Numbered from the stretch's first letter, positions 49,121 through 57,578 are shown. The stretch is 64,000 nt of DNA from Streptomyces prunicolor NBRC 13075 (GCF_000367365.1 NZ_BARF01000097.1:21816-85815), one strand, 5' to 3'. Notes: generated by a model from the sequence alone, not told the origin. Made by a program: numbers and translations.

Positions 49121-50599
49121 TCACGCGCCCGCCAGCACCTCCGCGACCGCCCGCAGGTTGACCCGGCCCCGGCCGTAGGAGCAGAGGGCGCCGTCCTCCG
49201 GCAGTCCGGTGTCGACCAGGACGGCGTCGGGGCGCCGGGCCAGCAGCGTGTCGCGCAGCCGGGTCTGCCAGGGGTGCAGGCCTGCGTCGGAGGTGGCGAC
49301 GATCAGCGGGGTGCCCTCGCGCAGGATCGTGTCGACGAGGGCGGCGGGGTCGGCCGGTTCCGTGGTGAGGGCGGTGCCGGTGGCCGTGGGGTCGATCGCG
49401 CGGAGTGCGGTGAGGAGGTCCTCGCCGCCCCAGTTCAGGGCGGGGTGCGGGGCCGGGAACAGGTCGACGACGTGGGCGCCACGTACCGGCGGGGGCAGGG
49501 TCCGGGTGCGTACGGCACGGCGGGCCGCCTCAAGTCCCGCGTCCCCGTCCCAGGCGCCGACCCTCCGGCGCGGGGTCGCGTACCGCTCGGCGAGCCGCCG
49601 CACCCGCCCTGCCGCCTCCCACACCCGCTCCTCGGGCAGCACCTGCGAGTGCAGCGCGTCGAGCACGGCGTCCCGGCAGGCGAGGGTTACATCCAAGTCC
49701 GGTACGGCGACGATGACTTGGTCCGCTCCGGCGGCCAGCGCGATACGGGCCCCGGCGGCTTCGCCGTACGCGTCGGCGATCGCCTTCATCTCCAGCGCGT
49801 CGCTCACCAGGACGCCGTCGAAGCCGAGTTCGAGGCGGAGCAGATCACCGAGGATGCGGCGGCTGAGGGTGGCGGGGCGGTTGGCGTCCAGAGCCGGGAA
49901 GACGACGTGGGCGCTCATCAGCATCGGCACGCCGGCGGCGATGGAGGCGCGGAACGGTTCGAGATCGACGAGGAGTTCGTCGTACGGGCGGGGATCTATG
50001 GCCACACCGTGATGGCTGTCGGTGATTGTGCCGCCGTGGCCCGGGAAATGCTTGGCACAGGAGGCGATGCCTCGTATGTCGGTGGCGGTGATCCAGGCGC
50101 GCAGATGGCGGGCGGCCAGATCGGGGTCCGCGCCGAAGGAACGGGTGCGCACGATCGGGTTGCGCGGTTGGTGCTGGAGGTCGGCGACGGGCGCGTACGA
50201 AGCGGTGATGCCGAGGGTGGCGAGGTGACCGGCGAGCGCGTCGGCGCAGCGGGCGGTCAGGGCCGGGTCGTCGACGACTCCGAGGGCGTAGGAGCCGGGG
50301 ACGTCCGGGGCTCCGGCGCCCACCAGGTGGCCGATGCCGCCGCCCTCGTTGTCGATGGCCACGAGGAGGTCGGGGCGCAGCGCGCGGAGTTCGTCGGTGA
50401 GCCGGCGGACCTGCTCGGCGTCGCGCACATTGCGGGTGAACAGGATGACGCCGCCGAGGCCGCGGTCGATGAGGCGCTTGAGCATGTCCGGCACCGTTGT
50501 CGTGCCGTCGAACCCGGCGACCAGACAGCGGTGGGCCGCCTCGTCGAGGTCGACGGGCAGGGCGGTGACGGCGGCGGACATACGCTCGGCGTGGGTCAT
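49121..50599 (-). CDS. GH3 beta-N-acetylglucosaminidase (NagZ-like)
   Basis: A 492-residue GH3 enzyme of the NagZ/beta-N-acetylhexosaminidase type. AIDNEGGGIGHL, CAKHFPGHGGTITDSHHGV (the family's His/Asp acid-base loop) and the nucleophile Asp267 in VLVSDALEMKAI are all intact. It lacks an obvious signal peptide, so it likely removes GlcNAc from oligosaccharides in the cytoplasm. An Arg-rich linker after ~350 leads to a second alpha/beta domain as in two-domain Gram-positive NagZ. ATG 50599 is used; ATG 50581 is possible. A TGGAT-N5-ATTCA operator lies 45 bases upstream, tying it to the glycan regulon. Confidence 0.9.
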   Translation of the reverse strand: MTHAERMSAAVTALPVDLDEAAHRCLVAGFDGTTTVPDMLKRLIDRGLGGVILFTRNVRDAEQVRRLTDELRALRPDLLVAIDNEGGGIGHLVGAGAPDVPGSYALGVVDDPALTARCADALAGHLATLGITASYAPVADLQHQPRNPIVRTRSFGADPDLAARHLRAWITATDIRGIASCAKHFPGHGGTITDSHHGVAIDPRPYDELLVDLEPFRASIAAGVPMLMSAHVVFPALDANRPATLSRRILGDLLRLELGFDGVLVSDALEMKAIADAYGEAAGARIALAAGADQVIVAVPDLDVTLACRDAVLDALHSQVLPEERVWEAAGRVRRLAERYATPRRRVGAWDGDAGLEAARRAVRTRTLPPPVRGAHVVDLFPAPHPALNWGGEDLLTALRAIDPTATGTALTTEPADPAALVDTILREGTPLIVATSDAGLHPWQTRLRDTLLARRPDAVLVDTGLPEDGALCSYGRGRVNLRAVAEVLAGA

Positions 50600-50643
50600 A
50601 CTGGAATTGAAATGGCTCGCTCAACCTAAAGTCAACAAACCGA

Positions 50644-50658
50644 TGGATTGTTGATTCA
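50644..50658. promoter_or_regulatory. Operator copy TGGAT-N5-ATTCA upstream of the nagZ-like gene
   Basis: TGGATTGTTGATTCA matches the glycan-region pattern with symmetric arms apart from one base. It lies between the divergent GH3 gene and the membrane protein at 50831; it more likely serves the GH3 gene. Confidence 0.5.
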
Positions 50659-50830
50659 GGCAATGATCTGGGGTGGTGGCGTGGTTGAGCGAGCGGATGG
50701 TGCCGGTGGTGCGCCCGGTGCGTTCACGCGGGCCCTTCAAGCCATTCATGCCGTCCGCGTCGCCCAGCCGCCCGCGCCCCTTCCGCTTCCGGACACCGCG
50801 ACGTCATACCGGACGGGAACGTTTCGCCAC

Positions 50831-51877
50831 GTGTCCCTGCTTCCGCTCGAAGACATCCCCGGGCCGCTCCCCGCCTCCACCGCCGGCCCCGATGCCACGC
50901 CGACCACCTCCGCCCCCGTCCCCCTCCCCTTCCGCCTTCCCTCCGCGGCACGCCTCGCCACCAAGGTGCTGACCCTGCTGCCCCTGCTGCTGATCGCGGT
51001 GTGGGCGGCGGTCGACTGGCGTGCCATGTACGCCGGCACGGCCCGGCTCGCCGCCGCCGACCCCTGGTGGCTGCTCGCCGCGTTCTTCTTCACCTGCCTC
51101 GGCTGGGGCACCGCCGCCCTGGTCCGCCAGGGTGCCGTGCCCGAGCGGCTGCCGACCGGTCTGCTGATCGCCTCCCAGTTCGCCGCCGGCGCGGCCAACC
51201 ACGCGCTGCCGGCCAGCATCGGCGCGCACGCCGTCACGCTGCGCTTCCTCCAGGGCCGCGGCATCCCCCTCGCCCGCGCCACCGCCTCGCTCGCCCTGTA
51301 CTCACTCGTCCGGCCGATCGCGAAGACCATCGTGCTCCTCGCCTTCCTCATCACCTTCCCCGAGATGCTGAGCTTCGGCCAACTTGTCCCACGGGGCTGG
51401 TCGTTGGTCCTCGCCTTCGGCGGCCTGGGCGCCGCGCTCGCCACGGCCGCCGTGCTCCTGACCTTCGTACGTCCGCTGCGCCGCCCGGCGCTCCGCTGCG
51501 TCCGCACCGCCCTGACCGACGTACGCCAGCTGCACACCATGCCCAGCCGCATCCTCGCCCTCTGGGGCGGAGCGGCGGCAGCGCCGGTCCTTCAGGCGAC
51601 CGTGATCTTCTCGGTCGGGGCCTCGCTCGGCATGCCGCTGTCCTGGGCCCAGGTCGTCCTCGCGTTCCTGGCCGCCAGCACCGCGGTCGGCGCCGTACCC
51701 GCACCCGGCGGGATCGGCCCGGTGGACGCGGCGACGGTGTTCACGATGGTCGCGTTCGGCGCCCCCATGGACCTGGCCACGGCGAGCGTCATCGGGTACC
51801 GGGTCCTGACGGTGTGGGTGCCGTTGCTGCCGGGGGCGTTGATGCTGTCGGCGCTGGTCCACCGGAAGGTGCTGTGA
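50831..51877 (+). CDS. UPF0104/YbhN-like integral membrane protein (LPG synthase TM-type flippase family)
   Basis: A 348-residue membrane protein with about eight helices, related to the membrane part of lysyl-phosphatidylglycerol synthases (UPF0104, AglD-like). ANHALPASIGAHAVTLRFLQGRGIPLARA and AVGAVPAPGGIGPVDAA match the two conserved loop motifs of the family. Members move or transfer lipid-linked groups; the substrate here is unknown. GTG 50831 is my choice because the ~60 codons upstream in frame have weak third-position GC and include the operator; earlier starts (ATG 50663) cannot be ruled out. The ~40-residue Pro/Ala-rich N-terminus is cytoplasmic. Confidence 0.78.
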   Translation: MSLLPLEDIPGPLPASTAGPDATPTTSAPVPLPFRLPSAARLATKVLTLLPLLLIAVWAAVDWRAMYAGTARLAAADPWWLLAAFFFTCLGWGTAALVRQGAVPERLPTGLLIASQFAAGAANHALPASIGAHAVTLRFLQGRGIPLARATASLALYSLVRPIAKTIVLLAFLITFPEMLSFGQLVPRGWSLVLAFGGLGAALATAAVLLTFVRPLRRPALRCVRTALTDVRQLHTMPSRILALWGGAAAAPVLQATVIFSVGASLGMPLSWAQVVLAFLAASTAVGAVPAPGGIGPVDAATVFTMVAFGAPMDLATASVIGYRVLTVWVPLLPGALMLSALVHRKVL

Positions 51878-51947
51878 CCGGCGCATTCGCCGACGAGGTG
51901 GCATGGACAGGGACCGTCCACCCCTGCTGAGCGTCAGCAGGGCTGAG

Positions 51948-52340
51948 TCATGCCGGGATGAAGCTCGGCCACCAGGGCGGAACGCTGTCCGGGCAGAAGG
52001 GGTCGGGGTAGGAGTCCGGCATGCCGAGCCATGTGACGAGGAACCAGGTGAACCACAAGGCGAAGACGAGCCCTGCCAGCAGGGCTGTCCTGCGATGGCG
52101 TCTTCCGAGGGTGCCGTGCAGGATCACCCATGGAGCCGCGGCGGCGATCCATATGAGAGGCGCGAGAAACAGCAGAGTCGCGCTGTTGGCCCCTGCGTTG
52201 ACGCCGATGTCGCAGGCAGACCATGCCCTCCCGATCGCAGCAACGGTCACCACTGCGGTCAGCCCACCGAAAAGGACGCCAAAGCGAATTCCGCCGAACC
52301 AGCGGCTCGGTGTGCTCGACGGCTCTGCTCCCACGATCAT
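51948..52340 (-). CDS. Small integral membrane protein, 130 residues
   Basis: Not recognised. Three hydrophobic stretches are visible: IRFGVLFGGLTAVVTVAAIG, a middle one around ATLLFLAPLIWIAAAAPWVI and LLAGLVFALWFTWFLVTWLG. A Pro/Trp-rich C-terminus (DPFCPDSVPPWWPSFIPA) follows, with two Cys residues in the whole protein. Codon third positions are less GC-biased than in neighbouring genes, which could indicate recent acquisition or relaxed selection. ATG 52340 starts the frame. It is convergent with the UPF0104-like gene and divergent from the tRNA-like leader. Function unknown. Confidence 0.65.
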   Translation of the reverse strand: MIVGAEPSSTPSRWFGGIRFGVLFGGLTAVVTVAAIGRAWSACDIGVNAGANSATLLFLAPLIWIAAAAPWVILHGTLGRRHRRTALLAGLVFALWFTWFLVTWLGMPDSYPDPFCPDSVPPWWPSFIPA

Positions 52341-52371
52341 CTCCCCCGCCTCACCCTACGTCGAAATCCCC

Positions 52372-52400
52372 TTGTACGGCCGCCCGTCCCGCGGCTAACG
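52372..52400 (+). promoter_or_regulatory. Promoter for the tRNA-like leader and downstream gene
   Basis: TTGTAC (52372-52377), a 17-base spacer and CTAACG (52395-52400) form a plausible -35/-10 pair. Transcription would start near 52407-52412, that is, at or just before the first base of the tRNA-shaped element. Confidence 0.5.
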
Positions 52401-52411
52401 TCGCTGCTCAT

Positions 52412-52483
52412 CGGCGTGTAGCTCAGCAGCAGAGCACCGGGCTCTTATCCCGGAGGGCGCAGGGGCAGGACCTGCCACGCCGG
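52412..52483 (+). ncRNA. tRNA-like RNA, anticodon loop CTT (Lys-like), abnormal T-loop
   Basis: The sequence folds as a full cloverleaf: acceptor CGGCGTG/CACGCCG (7 bp), T8-A9, D-stem GCTC/GAGC, anticodon stem CCGGG/CCCGG with loop CTCTTAT, variable AGGGC, T-stem GCAGG/CCTGC and discriminator G. No CCA is encoded. Every stem is perfectly paired, yet the T-loop is GGCAGGA instead of TTCRANN and D-loop G18 is A; G19 and C56 are kept. The first pair is C1-G72, unlike tRNA-Lys. It ends four bases before the start codon of the next gene and has a promoter right upstream. It may be a pseudo-tRNA or a tRNA-mimic leader rather than a translating tRNA. Confidence 0.6.
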
Positions 52484-52486
52484 CTT

Positions 52487-54877
52487 ATGGACGACGACGC
52501 TGAGCAGCAGCACCTCACCGCGAACCCCGGCTATGCCCAGGGGCAGTTGGCCAAGGCCTTCAGGACCGCGCTGACCCACGAGGACGCCGACACCCGGCGT
52601 CGCGCGGAGGGTCGTGTGACGCGCTGGCGTGCCGTGCTCGCGGGGATGGCCGACGGTCTGCTGTCGATCGGTTCGCGCACCCCGGTGGCCGGGCTCCCGG
52701 CCTGGGTCACCCCCGAAGTGGTGCACGGCGGCTTCGCCACGGGCAACCCGAGCGCGGGCGGCCCGCTCCAGCCGTACGAGACGCGGCTCGCGGAGCGGTT
52801 CGGGGTGCCCGCGGACCGGCGGGCGCTGTTCGCGCACTGTCTCACCGACACCGGACTCGCCTGGTTGTGGGGGCAGTTGAACAGCGGGCGGTACGAGGTG
52901 ACCGTGCCCGAGGAGGGTGCACTGCTCACCATGGCGTGGCTCGTGCGGCACGGGGAGACGGCCGCCGCGCTGGACCTGATCGCGGAGTTGGAGCCGTTCG
53001 CGGATCAACTCCGGTTCCTGCCACGCCCGTCGACCGGTCGGCCCGCGCCGGACGTCACCGACACGCTGCACCGCCGTACCGTCTCCGACGCCGTGGACCG
53101 GCTGGCCCGGCGGCGCCCGAACGCCGCCGTGGAGACACAGCGCGAGGCACTCGCCGTATGGCAGCCGTTCGGGGACGAGTTGCTCGCGCACTGGCTGGAG
53201 ACGGCGGGCGGGGAGGACGGGCGGGTGCTCGAACTCGTCCCGGATGCGGACTGGTTGGAGCGCGGTGCCGGTCTGTTGAGCCGTTACCAGCTGCTGGCCG
53301 AGGAGCACACCCGCTGCGGGAAGCATCGCAACCCCAAGGAGAACCTGGGCATTCTGCACATCGCGCTGGAAGAGACCGTCGCCGGGCGGGTGTTGGACGC
53401 GCGGCGGCTCGGGCTGCTGCGGCATGCCATCACGTCGATGGTGCGGCGGCGCGGTCTGCCGGGCTCGGCACCGCACACCGAACTGCGGGGCGTACAGCGG
53501 GTCCAGGCCGCGCTCCCCTCCCATCACGCCCTGGCGGACGTGGTCGTGGGCCGCCTCGCCGGGCTGCCCCAGGAGTCGGGCATCGCCGACCTCGCACCCG
53601 TACTCGCCCCGGTCTCCGAGCCGGAGCAGCGGGAGACCGGCCTGCCCGCCGGTGCCCAACTCCCGCCCGCCATCAGCCGGGTGGTCGAGGGCGCACTCAG
53701 CGCACCGGTGGCCACCCTGGTGGAGCGGGGAGTCGTCCCCTCGGCCGAGGTACTGGCCGAACTGGTACCGCGGTTGGTCGCCGTCGCCACCGCGCGGGCC
53801 TACGACGACGAGGCGCTGCGGACGCTGATGGCCGCGAACTACCGCGCGTTCCGCAACCGCCGTTCGCTGCTCCTGCTCAACCTGGAGGGGCAGGTCCGGA
53901 TCGAGGAACTGCCCTGGGTGCGGGCGGTGTCCGCGCAGCGCGGCGACGGCACGGCCGAATCGGCCCTGCTGCTACGGCAGTTGGGCGAACTGGCGGTACA
54001 GGGGTTCCCGGGCACGATCCTGCCCAACCCGCTGGTGCGCGAACTCGGCGTGCTCGCCCGCCAGTCCGGCCTGGGCGCCCCGCTGGTGGAGGAGCTGGCC
54101 GCCGACATCTTCATGGACACCTTCGGCCCCAAGTTCCTGGTGGCGGCCCGGATCGCGGGCGAGCTGCTCGGCGGTTCGCTGTACGAGCGGTACTACGGCA
54201 TCGACTACGCGGCGATCCGCGAACTGGCGATCGCCGAAGCGGCCGTAGAGGTAGCGGGAGGCAAGGCTGCGGGCCGGTCGGGCAAGGCCGGGGCCGGGCC
54301 CCGGACGTCCCCGGGGTTCGCGCGGCTGTGTGCGGAGCGGGCCGCGGCGGCGTCCTCGGCTCCGGCGGGGCCGAAGTCCGGTTCCTCGTCCGGGTCCTGG
54401 GTGGCGGCCAACGGCAAGGTGATCGAGCAGTCCCAGATCCTGACCACGCACAACCTCGCCACGCTGGTCCACCGGGTCGGCATCGCCCCCGAGCCGGGCT
54501 GGGCCGACCTGGCGCGCCGCTGCTTCGGCACCGTGTGCCGGCTGACGGCCCGGGTGCACCGCGACCCGTGGCCGTACTCCACGATCAAGGACGCGGCGTA
54601 CGCCTGGCGGCAGTTGGTGTTCCATCTGTCCCTCTGCCCGCCCTCCGAGCAGCGGCGGGTGCTCGACGATCTGGACGAGGAGGTGGCCCGTCACCCCGCC
54701 CACGTCCTCATCCGCCTCGGCCCCGCGATGGCGGGACTACGTCTGGTCGCCGACGGCGGTACCTTCGGCGCCGACGGCACGGCGGACGGGGGTCGTACCC
54801 GCCGCCTCCTCGGCTGGACCACGGACGGCCACTGGCTGGCGTCCGACCCGACAACCGGTGCGCCGCACGGCAGTTGA
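52487..54877 (+). CDS. Large uncharacterised helical protein downstream of the tRNA-like element
   Basis: A 796-residue soluble protein, mostly alpha-helical by composition, with no signal peptide, membrane helix or recognisable catalytic motif. Repeated helical pairs such as GALLTMAWLVRHGETAAALDLIAELEP and the segment RTLMAANYRAFRNRRSLLLLNLE suggest a HEAT-like scaffold. Residues ~590-650 form a Gly/Ser/Ala-rich linker. Homologues seem familiar from other Streptomyces, but I cannot name a function. ATG 52487 starts four bases after the tRNA-like structure and has no ribosome-binding site in the usual place, so initiation may depend on the leader RNA. It is convergent with the TetR gene. Confidence 0.75.
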   Translation: MDDDAEQQHLTANPGYAQGQLAKAFRTALTHEDADTRRRAEGRVTRWRAVLAGMADGLLSIGSRTPVAGLPAWVTPEVVHGGFATGNPSAGGPLQPYETRLAERFGVPADRRALFAHCLTDTGLAWLWGQLNSGRYEVTVPEEGALLTMAWLVRHGETAAALDLIAELEPFADQLRFLPRPSTGRPAPDVTDTLHRRTVSDAVDRLARRRPNAAVETQREALAVWQPFGDELLAHWLETAGGEDGRVLELVPDADWLERGAGLLSRYQLLAEEHTRCGKHRNPKENLGILHIALEETVAGRVLDARRLGLLRHAITSMVRRRGLPGSAPHTELRGVQRVQAALPSHHALADVVVGRLAGLPQESGIADLAPVLAPVSEPEQRETGLPAGAQLPPAISRVVEGALSAPVATLVERGVVPSAEVLAELVPRLVAVATARAYDDEALRTLMAANYRAFRNRRSLLLLNLEGQVRIEELPWVRAVSAQRGDGTAESALLLRQLGELAVQGFPGTILPNPLVRELGVLARQSGLGAPLVEELAADIFMDTFGPKFLVAARIAGELLGGSLYERYYGIDYAAIRELAIAEAAVEVAGGKAAGRSGKAGAGPRTSPGFARLCAERAAAASSAPAGPKSGSSSGSWVAANGKVIEQSQILTTHNLATLVHRVGIAPEPGWADLARRCFGTVCRLTARVHRDPWPYSTIKDAAYAWRQLVFHLSLCPPSEQRRVLDDLDEEVARHPAHVLIRLGPAMAGLRLVADGGTFGADGTADGGRTRRLLGWTTDGHWLASDPTTGAPHGS

Positions 54878-54880
54878 GAG

Positions 54881-55498
54881 CTACTGGCCCTCCGTCGCCG
54901 TGCGCACCGCCGCCTCCGTCAGGGTCTTCGCGGTGCGTACGGCGCTGGTGATCGCCTCGTCGGGGGTGAGCCCGCACTGGTCGGTGAGAGTGAACAGGGC
55001 GTCCGAGGCCATGACCACCGCGAGGCCCCGCTTGAGCTGGGTGAACGCGTCCGGGTCGGTCTCCCCGAGGGTGGCCGCCAGGGGCGCGAGGGCGTGGTCG
55101 ATGAGGCCGAAGCGGATGCCGGGGCGCACGTTCGCCGTGTCGGGGCGGACGATGGTCGCGGCCATCATCGCGCGCACCCCACCCTGCCGGGCGAGGGTGC
55201 CGCGGAGCAGGAACTCGCAGGCGAACGCGATCCGTTCGACCGGATCGCGGGAGTCGGCGACCGGGCCGAGCGCGTCGACGGGGTCGGGCCAGACACCGGC
55301 CAGGGCCTCGCCGATCAGCGAGGGCAGGTCGGGGAAGTAGCGGTAGGCGGTGGCCTCGGAGACCAGCGCGACACGGGCGACCTCGGGCATCGTCACCTCG
55401 CTGCCCGTGCCAATCAGCCCGCGGGCCGCCTCGACGATCGCCGTACGGGTGCGCTTCTTCTGATTGCTGCGGCCCGTGTCCGTCTGTGCTGTCGCCAT
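54881..55498 (-). CDS. TetR-family transcriptional regulator
   Basis: A 205-residue repressor. A basic N-terminus (RSNQKKRTRTAIVEAARGLI) leads into the TetR helix-turn-helix, EVTMPEVARVALVSEATAYRYF, and a helical ligand-binding domain follows. It is divergent from the cupin gene, and an inverted repeat between them is its likely operator. ATG 55498 begins the DNA-binding region after ~10 residues; further in-frame sequence upstream lies in the promoter region. Ligand unknown, perhaps the cupin's substrate. Confidence 0.9.
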   Translation of the reverse strand: MATAQTDTGRSNQKKRTRTAIVEAARGLIGTGSEVTMPEVARVALVSEATAYRYFPDLPSLIGEALAGVWPDPVDALGPVADSRDPVERIAFACEFLLRGTLARQGGVRAMMAATIVRPDTANVRPGIRFGLIDHALAPLAATLGETDPDAFTQLKRGLAVVMASDALFTLTDQCGLTPDEAITSAVRTAKTLTEAAVRTATEGQ

Positions 55499-55563
55499 CG
55501 GTGCGTCACTTCCCCGTATTCGCTCGTCGTTGCCGTCCGTCTCCCTCACGTTATCACGACAAG

Positions 55564-55578
55564 CTCTCATTGTGAGAG
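55564..55578. promoter_or_regulatory. Palindromic operator between tetR-type and cupin genes
   Basis: CTCTCATTGTGAGAG is a perfect 6-3-6 inverted repeat in the divergent promoter region. TetR-family proteins usually bind such sites between their own gene and a divergent target. Confidence 0.62.
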
Positions 55579-55673
55579 TCTGCTTGCATAACGAGAGATG
55601 TCCACCTACTGTTCTGAGGGCGCGCCACAGCGCAGCAAGCACTCAACTGGCGCCACACACAAGGGAGTCGGCG

Positions 55674-56132
55674 ATGAACGAGGTCTCCGTGGTCGGTCCG
55701 GACGACGGCGAGTCGATCCAGCTGGGCCCGGTCACGATGCGCATCCTGGAGGACGGCAGCACCACCGGCCACCGTCTCGGCATCGGCGAGATCACCCTCG
55801 CCCCGCACACCCAGGGCCCGCCGCAGCACCGCCACGCCCAGCACGACGAGGGCTTCTACGTCGTCTCCGGCATCGTGCACTTCACCATCGGCGAGACCGT
55901 CCACGTCGCCCCCGCCGGCACCCTCGCGATGATCCCGCCGGGCGCCCCGCACACCTTCGCCAACCCCGGCGACGAGCCCGCGGTGATGATCAACACCTTC
56001 ACGCCCGACCTGTTCGTGCAGTACTTCCGCGACCTGCGGGACATGATCGCCGGCGGCCGGGAGTTCAACACCGAGTCGACGATCGAGACGATGAGCCGCT
56101 ACGGCACGGTCCCCGCGACCGACTACGCCTGA
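55674..56132 (+). CDS. Cupin-domain protein
   Basis: A 152-residue single-domain cupin. Motif 1 is QHRHAQHDEGFYVVSG with the metal-binding His-His-Glu pattern; motif 2 includes PPGAPHTFAN with the fourth His. Such small cupins bind a metal and often act as dioxygenases, isomerases or sensors; the sequence does not show which. ATG 55674 has AGGGAG eight bases upstream. It is probably repressed by the divergent TetR-type regulator. It converges with the injection-system cluster. Confidence 0.88.
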   Translation: MNEVSVVGPDDGESIQLGPVTMRILEDGSTTGHRLGIGEITLAPHTQGPPQHRHAQHDEGFYVVSGIVHFTIGETVHVAPAGTLAMIPPGAPHTFANPGDEPAVMINTFTPDLFVQYFRDLRDMIAGGREFNTESTIETMSRYGTVPATDYA

Positions 56133-56159
56133 GGCACCGGCCGCCGTAGGGACCGCCCG

Positions 56160-57578
56160 TCAGGAACCGCCCGCGTTCGACGGGCCGAAGAACTCGATCT
56201 CGGCGATGGACACTTGCTTGCTGCCGGAGGTTCCGTAGGCGGACTCGATGGTGAAGCGGACCGACGTGACCGTGCCGACCCGGAAGGAACGGCGCTGGGC
56301 GCCCGCCCCCTGGTCCAGGGTGATCTGGCGGGTGATCGTCTTGCCCTTGGCCGTGGTGATCACCGCCTCGATCCGGTGCGGGAGTGCCGACTGGTTGAGC
56401 TGGTCGGGTCGGGTGGAGACGCCCGGGGTGATCATCAGGTCCAGCAGCCGGGTCGGCTCGTCGAACTGCGCCTCCAGCCACTGCCCCTTGCCCGCCTGGC
56501 TCACCCCCGGCCCCCACCAGGTGTTGTTCAGCCGGTCGAAGGCCAGCTCCGGCTTGTGCCCCGGGAAGGAACGGGAGGCGCTGACCCGGTCCGGGTAGAC
56601 CGGGGCCCGCTTGGCGAAGTGGTCCTTGGTCGCGTCCACGGCACGCGGGATGTTGACGGCCAGCACGATCAGCAGGGTCAGTACGATCGCGGCGCCCACC
56701 CAGGTCAGCACCCGGTCGAAGGTACGACGCAGCCGGGGCCGGTCGCCCGCCCACGGGATCTCACCGTTCCGGAACGCGAACAGCCGCCGCCACCACGGCA
56801 GTTGGCCGGGGGCTCGCTCCTCGCCGGCCATGGGCATCGCGCAGCGGGCGCAGTAGTGCCGGTCGGGCCGGTTGGCCGTGGCGCACCAGGGGCAGGGCAC
56901 GCCGCCCATGGCACCGGGTTCGACACCGGGTGCCCGTACGGACTGGGGGCGCGCGGCGACCGGGCGGCCGGGCAGGACCGGGGCGACGGAGGGGGCCTGG
57001 CGCGGCTCCGGGTCGGAGACCGGGACGAGGAGCCGCCGGGCGCGCTCGGCCTCGGACTCCGGTTGCGGCGCGGTGGCGGGGACCGGTTCGGTGGGGGCGG
57101 TGTCGGTCGTGGAGGGGGTGCGGGTCGCGGGCGCGTCACGGTGGCCGTACGGCGCGTCGGGCGCGGGAGTCGGGTCCGTGGTCGCGGGGTGCGCGGGGTG
57201 GGTCGTGGCGGCGCCGGATGCGTGAGGAGTCGTAGAAACGCCGGAGGCCTCACCGCTCGCCGGCTCCTGGCGGGCGCCCGCGCCGACCGAGTCGTACGAG
57301 CCGCCCGCGGCCAAGGCGTCCAGTTGCCGTGACAGTGCGTCCAGTCGGGCCGAGGGGTCGTCCGAGGCCGAACTCCCTTGCGCGGAGGCTTGGTTGGACT
57401 GTGAGAAGGCGTCCCGGCCCGGGTCGCCGCCGGCGGCCTCACCGCGCTCGGCCGCCGGGGCCCCGGTGCGGGCGCCCGCGCGGTCCGTCCAGCTCAGGAC
57501 GGCGCCGCAGGCATCGCAGAACGACTGGCCCGGTTCCGCGCGGGTTCCGCATTCGGCGCAGCTCTGGGTGGTCGTCAT
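56160..57578 (-). CDS. Zinc-ribbon, single-TM protein with discoidin-like C-terminus; CisA-like candidate of the contractile injection system
   Basis: A 472-residue bitopic membrane protein. It starts with a zinc ribbon (Cys7, Cys10, Cys21, Cys24), continues with a ~190-residue Pro/Thr/Ala-rich disordered stretch and a second ribbon CPWC/CARC near 226-244, then one membrane helix (~292-313, VGAAIVLTLLIVLAVNI) and a ~150-residue outer domain resembling F5/8-type discoidin/carbohydrate-binding folds. It overlaps the tail-protein gene by a few bases, so it belongs to the injection-system operon. Streptomyces systems encode a membrane protein, CisA, that links the particle to the membrane and promotes cell death; this protein fits that description, but the equivalence is inferred. 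Confidence 0.72.
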   Translation of the reverse strand: MTTTQSCAECGTRAEPGQSFCDACGAVLSWTDRAGARTGAPAAERGEAAGGDPGRDAFSQSNQASAQGSSASDDPSARLDALSRQLDALAAGGSYDSVGAGARQEPASGEASGVSTTPHASGAATTHPAHPATTDPTPAPDAPYGHRDAPATRTPSTTDTAPTEPVPATAPQPESEAERARRLLVPVSDPEPRQAPSVAPVLPGRPVAARPQSVRAPGVEPGAMGGVPCPWCATANRPDRHYCARCAMPMAGEERAPGQLPWWRRLFAFRNGEIPWAGDRPRLRRTFDRVLTWVGAAIVLTLLIVLAVNIPRAVDATKDHFAKRAPVYPDRVSASRSFPGHKPELAFDRLNNTWWGPGVSQAGKGQWLEAQFDEPTRLLDLMITPGVSTRPDQLNQSALPHRIEAVITTAKGKTITRQITLDQGAGAQRRSFRVGTVTSVRFTIESAYGTSGSKQVSIAEIEFFGPSNAGGS

